From positions 1 to 24,379 of the forward strand of contig DASZMX010000127.1 of assembly GCA_035551475.1 (NCBI GenBank): a stretch of DNA of 24,379 nt. The letters are read 5' to 3'. The stretch comes from DASZMX01 sp035551475. Its GTDB lineage: Bacteria; Verrucomicrobiota; Verrucomicrobiia; Limisphaerales; Palsa-1400. This document shows, one piece after another, positions 13,895 to 20,867 of the stretch. The notes beneath the pieces were generated by a model that worked only from the letters and a program-made list of their open reading frames with translations, searched no databases and had not been told where the DNA came from. Position 1 is the stretch's first letter, and each line of letters starts with the position of its first letter. Made by a program: the position numbers and the translations under genes.

Positions 13895-13900
13895 TATAAT
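13895..13900 (+). promoter_or_regulatory. -10 box before rplY
   Basis: A perfect TATAAT lies 17 bases before the rplY ATG in the 73-base gap after prs. No matching -35 box is clear at the normal distance (13872-13877 reads CTGGCA). A promoter here would let rplY, pth, rpsF, ssb and rplI be transcribed independently of prs. Confidence 0.45.
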
Positions 13901-13917
13901 TTAGGACTTTAACGAAC

Positions 13918-14688
13918 ATGAAATCAGTCGCTTTGAAAGCTTTTCCGCGGACCTCCGTCCGTGGCGCCGCCGTGAAACAACTGCGGACCACCAACCGCAT
14001 CCCCGCCGTGATTTACGGGAAACAGGGCCAGCCGCAAAACCTCGAAATCGACCTGCTCGCTTTCAAAGGCGTGATGCACGGCGGCTCGGAAATCGTTCTT
14101 TTGGACCTCTCGGTCGAGGGCGACGCCCGTTCCAAGCGCCTCGCCATTGTCCAGGAAGTGCAGCATCATCCCCTCACCCGCAAGACCCTGCACATCGATC
14201 TTCATGAAGTGGCCGAAAACGAAAAAGTGACCGTGCTCGTTCCCGTGGAAAGTTCGGGCGAAGCCGCAGGCGTCAAGACTGGCGGCGGCACCCTGGAACA
14301 CGTATTGTTCAAGCTTAAGGTTCGTTCGCTTCCCAAAGATTTGCCGGAAGCCATCGTGGTGGACGTCAGCAAACTGGAAATCGGCCAGGCCATTCACATT
14401 GGCGACATCAAGCCGCCCGAGGGCGTGGAGATTCTGGGCGATAAACATATTTCTGTCCTGGCCGTTGCCGCCCCGGTGAGCGAAGCGCAGGAAGCCGCCA
14501 CCCTCGAAGCCGCGACCGGACCTGCCGGCGAAGTCGAGATGATCAAGGAAAAGAAGGAAGGCGAAGAAGGCGCCGCGGCCAAGCCGGGCGAAAAAGCCCC
14601 CGCCGCCAAGGCTGGCGAAAAAGCGCCGGCGGCGAAAGCCGGGGAAAAAGCGCCCGCAGCCGAAAAGAAGCCGGAGAAAAAGAAGTAA
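13918..14688 (+). CDS. rplY: Ribosomal protein bL25 (CTC/TL5 type)
   Basis: This 256-residue 5S rRNA-binding protein of the large subunit belongs to the long CTC/TL5 class. The N-terminal L25 domain (about 1-95) contains GAAVKQLRTTNRIPAVIYG and VQHHPLTRKTLHIDLHEV. The TL5-type C-terminal domain (about 96-185) includes VPVESSGEAAGVKTGGGTLE and IGQAIHIGDI. After about 190 the protein becomes a Lys/Ala/Glu-rich tail with three 9-residue repeats of the GEKAPAAK type and ends KKPEKKK. This tail is longer than in most family members and is probably disordered. The order prs-rplY-pth is widely conserved in bacteria. Confidence 0.96.
   Translation: MKSVALKAFPRTSVRGAAVKQLRTTNRIPAVIYGKQGQPQNLEIDLLAFKGVMHGGSEIVLLDLSVEGDARSKRLAIVQEVQHHPLTRKTLHIDLHEVAENEKVTVLVPVESSGEAAGVKTGGGTLEHVLFKLKVRSLPKDLPEAIVVDVSKLEIGQAIHIGDIKPPEGVEILGDKHISVLAVAAPVSEAQEAATLEAATGPAGEVEMIKEKKEGEEGAAAKPGEKAPAAKAGEKAPAAKAGEKAPAAEKKPEKKK
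14584..14664 (+). repeat. Three tandem 27-bp repeats in the rplY tail
   Basis: The codons for PGEKAPAAK, AGEKAPAAK and AGEKAPAAE (residues 223-249) are three in-frame copies of a 27-bp unit. The DNA copies differ mainly at third positions, so selection on the peptide rather than recent slippage explains them better. Similar Lys/Ala-rich tails end the L9 protein of this operon. Confidence 0.75.
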
Positions 14689-14703
14689 CAGGACGATTCC
14701 TCG

Positions 14704-15312
14704 TTGGAGAATCTTTATCTCATTGCCGGATTGGGCAACCCTGGCGAGGAATATGCGGGGACCAGGCACAACATCGGATTTATGTTGGCCGACCGTTTGG
14801 CCCGAAAATGGGCGGCGGATTGGAATTTGGAGAAAAAGTTCCACGCGCGAGTGGCGCGGGTGGAGCGGGGCGGGCGCAAGGTGGTCTTGTGCCAGCCGCA
14901 GACGTTTATGAACGACAGCGGCCAGGCCATCGGGGCCTTGCAGCGATTTTATCAGTTGCCGTTGGCGCAATTGCTGGTCGCGGTGGACGATGCGGATTTG
15001 CCGTTCGGGCAGATTCGGCTGCGGCCGGAAGGCAGCAGCGGCGGGCATCATGGATTGGAATCCATTGAGAGCCAGTTAGGGGCGCGGGATTATCCGCGGC
15101 AGCGGCTGGGCATTGGGCGCCGCGCCGGCGATGACCGGCAAATTAGGGATTATGTTTTGGGCCGATTCGCGGCCGCCGAACGAGAGATGTTGGAAATGAT
15201 ATTGGCGCGGGCCGAGCAACAGGCAGAATGCTGGCTCAAGGCTGGCATCAAAGAAGCAATGAATCAATTTAACGGAGCGACCGACGTTCCGCCGACCAAA
15301 GGAAAACAGTGA
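14704..15312 (+). CDS. pth: Peptidyl-tRNA hydrolase
   Basis: This 202-residue enzyme releases tRNA from peptidyl-tRNA that dropped off ribosomes. Motifs are LIAGLGNPG (6-14), TRHNIGF with catalytic His22, QTFMNDSG with the conserved Asn, and DDADLPFGQIRLRPEGSSGGHHGLESI with the catalytic Asp. The frame has no ATG near the conserved N-terminus; the only suitable start is TTG at 14704. Such a start should lower translation. The stop overlaps the rpsF start as GTGA, so the two are coupled. Confidence 0.95.
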   Translation: MENLYLIAGLGNPGEEYAGTRHNIGFMLADRLARKWAADWNLEKKFHARVARVERGGRKVVLCQPQTFMNDSGQAIGALQRFYQLPLAQLLVAVDDADLPFGQIRLRPEGSSGGHHGLESIESQLGARDYPRQRLGIGRRAGDDRQIRDYVLGRFAAAEREMLEMILARAEQQAECWLKAGIKEAMNQFNGATDVPPTKGKQ

Positions 15313-15617
15313 AACGTTACGAAGGATTATTTATTTTGAACAGTTCCGGCAAGGAAGACGCCTTGAAGGACACCATCGACAAAATCTCCGCGGAGATCAC
15401 CACCCAGGGCGGCAAGATCGAAACCGTGCAAAAGATGGACAAGAAGTCCTTCACCCGCATCGCCGATCGCAAGTTCACCTCGGGTTTTTACGTTAACATC
15501 GTGTTTGAGAGCGCGCCCGCCGCGGTCGCCCAAATGCGCCAGAAGTTTTCCACCAACGAGGAAGTCTTCCGCGTGATGTTCACCGCCGCGCCCGTCCCGA
15601 AACCGGAAGCCAAGTAA
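15309..15617 (+). CDS. rpsF: Ribosomal protein bS6
   Basis: This 102-residue small-subunit protein begins KRYEGLFILNSSGKEDALKDTIDKISAEI and has the S6 pattern KKSFTRIADRKFTSGFYVNIVFE. The start is GTG at 15309, overlapping the pth stop. S6 normally binds S18, but rpsR is not in this cluster. The Glu-rich tail added to S6 in E. coli is not seen. Confidence 0.94.
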   Translation: MKRYEGLFILNSSGKEDALKDTIDKISAEITTQGGKIETVQKMDKKSFTRIADRKFTSGFYVNIVFESAPAAVAQMRQKFSTNEEVFRVMFTAAPVPKPEAK

Positions 15618-15632
15618 GCCCGCGCTCGTTTC

Positions 15633-16103
15633 ATGGCCAATTTCAACAAAGTCGTTTTGGTGGGGAACCTGACGCGCGACCCCGAGTTGCGCTACACCCC
15701 CAAGGGGACGGCTGTGGCCAAGATTGGGCTCGCCATCAATCGCAATTGGACCAGCGAGACCGGCGAGAAAAAAGAAGAAGTCACTTTTGTTGACGTGGAC
15801 ATTTTCGGCCGCACGGCTGAAAACGTCAGTCAATATATGCGCAAAGGCCGCCCCATCCTTGTCGAAGGCCGTCTGCGGCTCGACACTTGGGATGACAAGG
15901 CCACTGGCCAAAAGCGCAGCCGCCTCGGCGTCGTGGCGGAAACCGTGCAATTTCTCGGCGGCCCGGCCGGCAGCGAAAGCGGCGGCGGCGGAGCCCCCGC
16001 TCCTCGTCCGCGTCCTTCCGCCCCTGCCCCGTCCAGCGCGCCGCCCCCGGATAATTCCGAAGGCGAATCGGCGGCTCCGGACGAAGACGACGTTCCATTT
16101 TAA
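15633..16103 (+). CDS. ssb: Single-stranded DNA-binding protein
   Basis: This 156-residue SSB has an N-terminal OB fold (about 1-110) starting NFNKVVLVGNLTRDPELRYTPKGTAVAKIGLAINR. A Gly/Pro/Ala-rich linker follows, then the acidic tip DEDDVPF, the docking peptide for replication and repair partners. The small gap after rpsF and the 11-base gap before rplI place it in the ribosomal operon, as in many bacteria. Confidence 0.96.
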   Translation: MANFNKVVLVGNLTRDPELRYTPKGTAVAKIGLAINRNWTSETGEKKEEVTFVDVDIFGRTAENVSQYMRKGRPILVEGRLRLDTWDDKATGQKRSRLGVVAETVQFLGGPAGSESGGGGAPAPRPRPSAPAPSSAPPPDNSEGESAAPDEDDVPF

Positions 16104-16114
16104 ATTTTAATTTT

Positions 16115-16783
16115 ATGGCTAAGACAGAAGTTATCTTGATTCAAAACATCGTGGGCCTGGGCGGCGAATCCGACCTGGTCAAAGTGGCCGCTGGCTACGC
16201 CCGCAATTATCTTTATCCCCAAGGCCTCGCCGTGCCCGTCACGTCCGCCAACAAAAAGCGCCTGGACGCCCTCAAAAAGCGCCGGGGCGAACGCGAAGCC
16301 CACGAGTTCAATGCCATGAGCGAACTGGCCAAGAGCATTTCCAAGCTCATCGCCGTCCTCGCGGTCAAAACGGGCGACGATGGCAAAATGTTCGGCGCCG
16401 TCACGGCCGGCATGATCGCCGACCAGCTCAAGACGCAATTCGACATCGCCCTCGACAAGCGTAAGATCCATCTGGAGCATCCGATCAAGACCCTCGGCGA
16501 GCACGCCGTCGAGTTGCGGTTGCATCATGATGTCACTTCCACCCTGAAGGTGCGCATCGAAAGCACCAACCCCACCGCTGCCGCCGCGCCCGCGCCGGTT
16601 GAGGCCAAGGAAGAGCGCCGCACCGAATCCCGCGGCCACAAGCGCGCCCATGAAGAGCAAGCCGCGCCGGAAGCCGCCGCCGAAGCCAAGCCCGAGCGCA
16701 AGGCCCGCAAATCCGACAAGGCCGAGAAGGCGGAATCCTCCGAGAAACCGGCCAAGTCCAAGCGCGAAAAAGCCGAGGCTTAA
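16115..16783 (+). CDS. rplI: Ribosomal protein bL9 with extended tail
   Basis: This 222-residue large-subunit protein has the N-terminal rRNA-binding domain (EVILIQNIVGLGGESDLVKVAAGYARNYLYPQGLA), the long connecting helix, and the C-terminal domain (about 80-150: GKMFGAVTAGMIADQL and EHPIKTLGEHAVELRLHHDV). Usual L9 is near 150 residues; here about 70 extra residues rich in Ala, Glu, Lys and Arg follow, ending SKREKAEA. It is the last gene before a strong terminator. Confidence 0.95.
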   Translation: MAKTEVILIQNIVGLGGESDLVKVAAGYARNYLYPQGLAVPVTSANKKRLDALKKRRGEREAHEFNAMSELAKSISKLIAVLAVKTGDDGKMFGAVTAGMIADQLKTQFDIALDKRKIHLEHPIKTLGEHAVELRLHHDVTSTLKVRIESTNPTAAAAPAPVEAKEERRTESRGHKRAHEEQAAPEAAAEAKPERKARKSDKAEKAESSEKPAKSKREKAEA

Positions 16784-16807
16784 TCAGCCCGTCTCCATTC
16801 ATTTTGC

Positions 16808-16840
16808 AGGGCGCCGCATTCCGGCGCCCTTTTCCTTTCC
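16808..16840 (+). terminator. Rho-independent terminator after rplI
   Basis: AGGGCGCCG (16808-16816), loop CATTC and CGGCGCCCT (16822-16830) form a perfect 9-bp GC-rich stem with a five-base loop, followed by TTTTCCTTT. It closes the rplY-rplI block, and transcription of parB must start afresh after it. Confidence 0.92.
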
Positions 16841-16917
16841 CCGAGCCCCTTTGTCTTGTGCATCCGGTGAATCCCGTTCAAACTCGCTGTTCGTAACTCG
16901 TAATTGCAAATCCCGAT

Positions 16918-17826
16918 ATGGCTAAACCAGCTCTTGGCCGCGGTCTCGGCGCCTTGATCGGCGGCTCCTCTGCCGCTGCGAAACCGTCTCCCAGCCCCGC
17001 CGCCGCGCCGGCACTCGACGCCCGCGAACGCGTGGAGCGCGCGCCCATCGCCAAGGTCCGCCCCAGCGCCTTGCAGCCGCGCAAGGATTTTTCCCCCGAC
17101 GCCCTCAACGAATTGGCCGATTCCATCCGCGCCCAAGGCATCGTGCAGCCGCTCATCGTCCGCGCGCGCGGAGATGAATATGAACTGATCGCCGGCGAAC
17201 GCCGGTGGCGCGCGGCGCAACTTGCGGGCTTGAAGGAAGTGCCCGTCCTGGTGCGCGAGGCCGATGATCGCGCCGTCCTGCAATGGGCGCTCATCGAGAA
17301 TTTGCAGCGCGAAAACCTCAACGCCATCGAGGAAGCGCTCGGCTACGCGCAGCTGATCGAACAATTTAAGATGACCCAGGAGGAAGCGGCCGCCAAAGTG
17401 GGGAAAAGCCGCCCCTCGGTCGCCAACGCTCTGCGGCTCCTCAAACTGGATCCGATGCTGCAAAACTGGGTGCGCGAAGGCCGGTTGTCCGTCGGGCACG
17501 GCAAGGTTATTTTAGGTTTGACAGATCATGCGCAGCAGCGCCTGGCGGCCGAGCGGGCCCTGCAAAAATCCCTCAATGTCCGTCAGACGGAGGAATTGGT
17601 CTCCTTTCTTCAGAGCAAGGGCGCGGAATTGCCGGGCGCAAAAAAGACCAGCCGCGCCGTCTCCGCCGACGCCCATCTCGACCGCCTGCAAGAGCGGGTG
17701 CAACAGCGTTTCGGCACCAAGGCGCACGTGCGCTATCATCAAGGCAAGGGCTCCATTGAAATCAAATTTTTCAGCGACGATGACCTGGATCGCATCTTGA
17801 AAGTCGCCGGGATTGATCTGGAGTAA
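16918..17826 (+). CDS. parB: Chromosome partitioning protein ParB
   Basis: This 302-residue ParB/Spo0J-type CTPase and centromere-binding protein begins with the basic motif KPALGRGLGALIG. The ParB/Srx domain follows: IAKVRPSALQPRKDF, ADSIRAQGIVQPLIVR, GERRWRAAQLAG and ENLQRENLNAIEEALGY. The helix-turn-helix is MTQEEAAAKVGKSRPSVANALRLL, and the C-terminal dimerisation domain ends the protein. parA is not adjacent in this window, although the gene usually follows it. I saw no obvious parS site (TGTTTCACGTGAAACA type). The start follows 77 bases of non-coding sequence after the rplI terminator. Confidence 0.95.
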   Translation: MAKPALGRGLGALIGGSSAAAKPSPSPAAAPALDARERVERAPIAKVRPSALQPRKDFSPDALNELADSIRAQGIVQPLIVRARGDEYELIAGERRWRAAQLAGLKEVPVLVREADDRAVLQWALIENLQRENLNAIEEALGYAQLIEQFKMTQEEAAAKVGKSRPSVANALRLLKLDPMLQNWVREGRLSVGHGKVILGLTDHAQQRLAAERALQKSLNVRQTEELVSFLQSKGAELPGAKKTSRAVSADAHLDRLQERVQQRFGTKAHVRYHQGKGSIEIKFFSDDDLDRILKVAGIDLE

Positions 17827-17853
17827 GTTTTCGTTATTCTTCACCGACTAAGC

Positions 17854-18996
17854 ATGAATAATACACCTGATTTTCGCGCGCGTTGCGCACAAGCATTGGC
17901 CAGCCAGGCGTCACGAGCGGCGGGCCTGACCGCCTTTGTCGGCCTGGACGGTTTTGTGGATGAAATTCTCCATGTCGTGGACAAACGCGAAAACGCCGAA
18001 GTTTATCATCGCCTGCCCACCATCGCGCAACTGGCGCAGCGCCTCGCCGCCGCCGCCGGCAAAAGCGCCAACCTCGAATTGGTCAACCAGGTCACCAAAC
18101 TCGGCGGCAACGGCCCCATCATGGCCAACGCCCTCGCCAGCTTCGGCCTAAAGGTCACTTACGTGGGCGTGCTGGGCTATCCGAATTTGCATCCCGTTTT
18201 TCAACCGTTCGCCAAAATCGCCGAGGTCATCAGCATCGCCGACCCGGGCACGACCGACGCCCTTGAATTCGAAGACGGCAAGATCATGATCGGCAAACAC
18301 GGCACGCTCAAACAGGTCACTTGGGAGAACATTATCGCCCGTTGCGGCCGGGAGCGCATCACCGCCAAATTCAGCGGGGCCGATCTCGTCGGCTTTGTCA
18401 ACTGGACGATGCTGCCGTACATGAGCGATATTTGGGACGCGATTTTAAAGGAAGTCTGCCCCAGCTTGCCCGCCGCGCCGCGCCGCACGATTTTCTTTGA
18501 TCTCGCCGATCCAGAAAAACGCACGCATGCCGATATTGTTCGCGCCCTGGATTTGATTGGAAAGTTTGAAAAATATTTCAACGTTATTCTCGGCTTGAAC
18601 GAAAAGGAAGCCCACCAAATCGGCGAGGTCTTTGGCTACAAACCCAAGACCGCCCTGCCCGAATCGCTGGCGGAATTCGCGCGCGATGTCGCCGCCAAGC
18701 TGCCCATCAGCACGCTGGTGGTTCATCCCACGCATTACGCGCTGGCCGTAAGCAAAGGCCAGGTCAGCATGGTCGAAGGGCCTTTCACCCCCAAACCGCT
18801 GATCACCACCGGCGCCGGCGACCATTTTAACTCCGGGTTCTGCCTCGGCAAATTGCTCGGGCTCGACGACGCCGCGTGCGTCCTCACCGGGGTCAGCACC
18901 AGCGGGCATTACGTCCGCACCGCGCAAAGCCCCGCCATCCCGCAATTGATCGAATTGATGCAAGACCCGGCCAAATGGCAGGGCGGGAAAGCGTGA
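17854..18996 (+). CDS. PfkB-family carbohydrate kinase
   Basis: This 380-residue kinase of the ribokinase/PfkB superfamily transfers phosphate from ATP to a sugar or related alcohol. An N-terminal FVGLDGFVDEI segment and the GGNGPIMANALASFG motif (substrate side) are followed by the C-terminal GAGDHFNSGF (about 320-329), which holds the catalytic Asp and anion hole. NEKEAHQIGE marks the central region. The substrate cannot be assigned. It is longer than ribokinase (about 310). It starts 27 bases after parB and ends 3 bases before def, so the three may be one transcript. Confidence 0.9.
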   Translation: MNNTPDFRARCAQALASQASRAAGLTAFVGLDGFVDEILHVVDKRENAEVYHRLPTIAQLAQRLAAAAGKSANLELVNQVTKLGGNGPIMANALASFGLKVTYVGVLGYPNLHPVFQPFAKIAEVISIADPGTTDALEFEDGKIMIGKHGTLKQVTWENIIARCGRERITAKFSGADLVGFVNWTMLPYMSDIWDAILKEVCPSLPAAPRRTIFFDLADPEKRTHADIVRALDLIGKFEKYFNVILGLNEKEAHQIGEVFGYKPKTALPESLAEFARDVAAKLPISTLVVHPTHYALAVSKGQVSMVEGPFTPKPLITTGAGDHFNSGFCLGKLLGLDDAACVLTGVSTSGHYVRTAQSPAIPQLIELMQDPAKWQGGKA

Positions 18997-18999
18997 GCC

Positions 19000-19575
19000 A
19001 TGGTCCTGGAAGTTGTCAAATACGGGCACCCGGCGCTCCGCAAGAAAGGCGAGCGCGTGGAAAAAATCACGCCCGAGATCAAGCAATTCATCGCGGACAT
19101 GTTTGAAACCATGTACGCCGCCAAAGGCGTGGGGCTGGCGGCGCAGCAAGTGGGCCGCGCCCTGCAATTGACAGTGATCGATGTTCGCGGGGCCGCCGAG
19201 CGCCCTTCGACTCTGGAAATCGAAGGCCAGGAAGCGAATGTGGACGCTTTCATGCCCATCGCTTTGATCAACCCGGAAATCAAGCCCATCGGCGAACCGG
19301 TCGCCGGCCCGGAAGGCTGCCTGAGTTTTCCCGAAGTCTTTGCCGACATCACCCGCCCGGACATGACGGAAGTGCGAGCCCTCAATCAAAAGGGCGAGAC
19401 GGTTGAATTCCGCTGCGGCGGCCTCCTTTCGCGCGCCATTCAACACGAAATCGACCACTTGAACGGCATCCTTTTTATCGACCGCATGAAACGGGCAGAC
19501 AAAGACGAGCTAAAAGCCGAATTGGACGACCTCCAGCACGCCACCAAGGAAGCCTTAAAAAAGGCCAAGCGTTAA
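19000..19575 (+). CDS. def: Peptide deformylase
   Basis: This 191-residue metalloenzyme removes the N-formyl group from new proteins. All three motifs are present: GVGLAAQQVG (43-52), EGCLSFP with metal ligand Cys107, and QHEIDHLNG with ligands His149 and His153 and catalytic Glu150. A short basic helical tail (ATKEALKKAKR) ends it. The ATG at 19000 is 3 bases after the kinase stop. A 6-bp GGTTGC/GCAACC hairpin (19585-19599) follows the stop but lacks a T-run. Confidence 0.96.
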   Translation: MVLEVVKYGHPALRKKGERVEKITPEIKQFIADMFETMYAAKGVGLAAQQVGRALQLTVIDVRGAAERPSTLEIEGQEANVDAFMPIALINPEIKPIGEPVAGPEGCLSFPEVFADITRPDMTEVRALNQKGETVEFRCGGLLSRAIQHEIDHLNGILFIDRMKRADKDELKAELDDLQHATKEALKKAKR

Positions 19576-19607
19576 CCATCAACGGGTTGCATCGCAACCG
19601 TATTCAC

Positions 19608-19635
19608 TTGACGCGTCATTTGATTTCGTTATGAT
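19608..19635 (+). promoter_or_regulatory. Promoter of the SPFH-RHH gene pair
   Basis: TTGACG (19608-19613) and TATGAT (19630-19635) have a 16-base spacer, a good sigma-70 match. A small inverted repeat, GATAT and ATATC (about 19634-19650), overlaps the -10 and start-point region and might bind a repressor, for example the ribbon-helix-helix protein encoded downstream. Confidence 0.6.
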
Positions 19636-19670
19636 ATCACTGTTATATCAACCTAAACCAAAGGTGTTTT

Positions 19671-20645
19671 ATGAGTCTCGAACGAACCGCTCCCAGTCAA
19701 GAACATGAAAGAACGACCATGCCCGGCTGGACGATGCTGCCGGTCACGCTGCTGCTCGTCATAAGTTCGCCGCCGCTGTTTCTCTTTTCCGTGGTCAGCG
19801 GAATGCAGCTTTACCGGCATCCGATTTGGCATTTGTTCATCGCTGCCATCGTCATGTTTATCACGGGTCTCATCACTCTCTCGGGATTTTTCACGCTGCA
19901 GCCCAATGAGGCGCGAGTGTTGCTGTTATTCGGGGAATATCGCGGCACGGTGCGCCGGAGCGGATTTCATTGGGGCAATCCTTTTTACTCCAATGGACTC
20001 AAGGCCAATGTCGTGCGCCAGGACGACCAGGTGCGGATCAAAGTGGGGCCGGCGCGCCATAAAGTTTCGCTGCGCGCCCGGACGCTTATGGTTGACAAAC
20101 TGAAGGTCAACGAAAAACAGGGCAACCCCATCGAAATCGCCGCCGTGGTGGTATGGCGGGTGGAAAACACCGCTCAAGCCACGTTTGACGTCGATGATTA
20201 CGAGCGTTACGTGCACACGCAAAGCGAGGCCGCCTTGCGCCACCTCGCCAGTTCCTACAGTTATGACAACGGCGAAGCCAATGAGCCCACCTTGCGCGGG
20301 AACGTCGATGATGTCTCGCACGCGTTGCGCGCCGAATTGCAGGATCGTCTTTCCAAAGCGGGCGTCGTGGTGGATGAGGCGCGCTTGACGAACCTTTCGT
20401 ACGCCCCGGAAATTGCGCAAGCGATGTTGCGCCGGCAGCAGGCGGAGGCCGTGATCGCCGCCCGCCAAAAAATCGTGCATGGCGCCGTCAGCATGGTGGA
20501 TATGGCTTTGCGCGAGCTGGCGGCCAAGGATATTGTTGACCTTGACGATGGACGCAAGGCCGCCATGGTCAGCAATTTGATGGTCGTGCTCTGCGGCGAA
20601 GCCGAGGTGCATCCCGTCGTCAACACCGGCACGCTTTACACCTAA
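19671..20645 (+). CDS. SPFH/band 7 (stomatin-like) membrane protein
   Basis: This 324-residue protein has two N-terminal membrane segments (about 19-45 and 53-75). The SPFH/band 7 domain follows: QPNEARVLLLFGEYRGTVRRSGFHWGNPF, then NPIEIAAVVVWRVENT and DDYERYVHTQSEAALRHLAS. The C-terminal helix is rich in Ala and Glu (EIAQAMLRRQQAEAVIAARQKIV). Family members form oligomeric cages or microdomains at the inner membrane, often with proteases. The start is supported by AAAGG before ATG 19671 and a good promoter. A small DNA-binding-like gene follows after 6 bases. Confidence 0.92.
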   Translation: MSLERTAPSQEHERTTMPGWTMLPVTLLLVISSPPLFLFSVVSGMQLYRHPIWHLFIAAIVMFITGLITLSGFFTLQPNEARVLLLFGEYRGTVRRSGFHWGNPFYSNGLKANVVRQDDQVRIKVGPARHKVSLRARTLMVDKLKVNEKQGNPIEIAAVVVWRVENTAQATFDVDDYERYVHTQSEAALRHLASSYSYDNGEANEPTLRGNVDDVSHALRAELQDRLSKAGVVVDEARLTNLSYAPEIAQAMLRRQQAEAVIAARQKIVHGAVSMVDMALRELAAKDIVDLDDGRKAAMVSNLMVVLCGEAEVHPVVNTGTLYT

Positions 20646-20651
20646 GCCACG

Positions 20652-20867
20652 ATGGCCGAGCGAAAGCCTTTTCTGCTGCGCATCGATCCGGCGCTCTGGG
20701 CTGAGGTGGAAGCCTGGGCGCAGGACGAATTGCGCAGCGTCAACGGCCAGATTGAATATATTCTCCGGCAAGCGGTGCAAAAGCGCCGCGGGCCGGCTAC
20801 TCCGCGGGTCGCGAACCCGCCTGGACATAGCGGGTCCACAGATCAATCCGGACATACAACTCCATGA
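20652..20867 (+). CDS. Arc-like ribbon-helix-helix protein
   Basis: This 71-residue protein begins ERKPFLLRIDPALWAEVEAWAQDELRSVNGQIEYILRQAVQKR. That is the strand-helix-helix pattern of Arc/MetJ DNA-binding proteins, and the FLLRIDPALW part would be the DNA-contact strand. The last 25 residues are probably disordered and overlap the 3' end of the convergent glycosyltransferase gene by 71 bases. Placed 6 bases after the SPFH gene, it is likely co-expressed. Autoregulation of the pair is an inference. No toxin partner is visible. Confidence 0.75.
   Translation: MAERKPFLLRIDPALWAEVEAWAQDELRSVNGQIEYILRQAVQKRRGPATPRVANPPGHSGSTDQSGHTTP

Noticed and set aside
14584..14664. CRISPR-like tandem repeat
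   Set aside because: The repeats are in-frame 27-bp codon repeats without spacers inside rplY.
13924..15051. Long minus-strand open frame (375 residues) opposite rplY and pth
   Set aside because: Shadow of two clear conserved genes.
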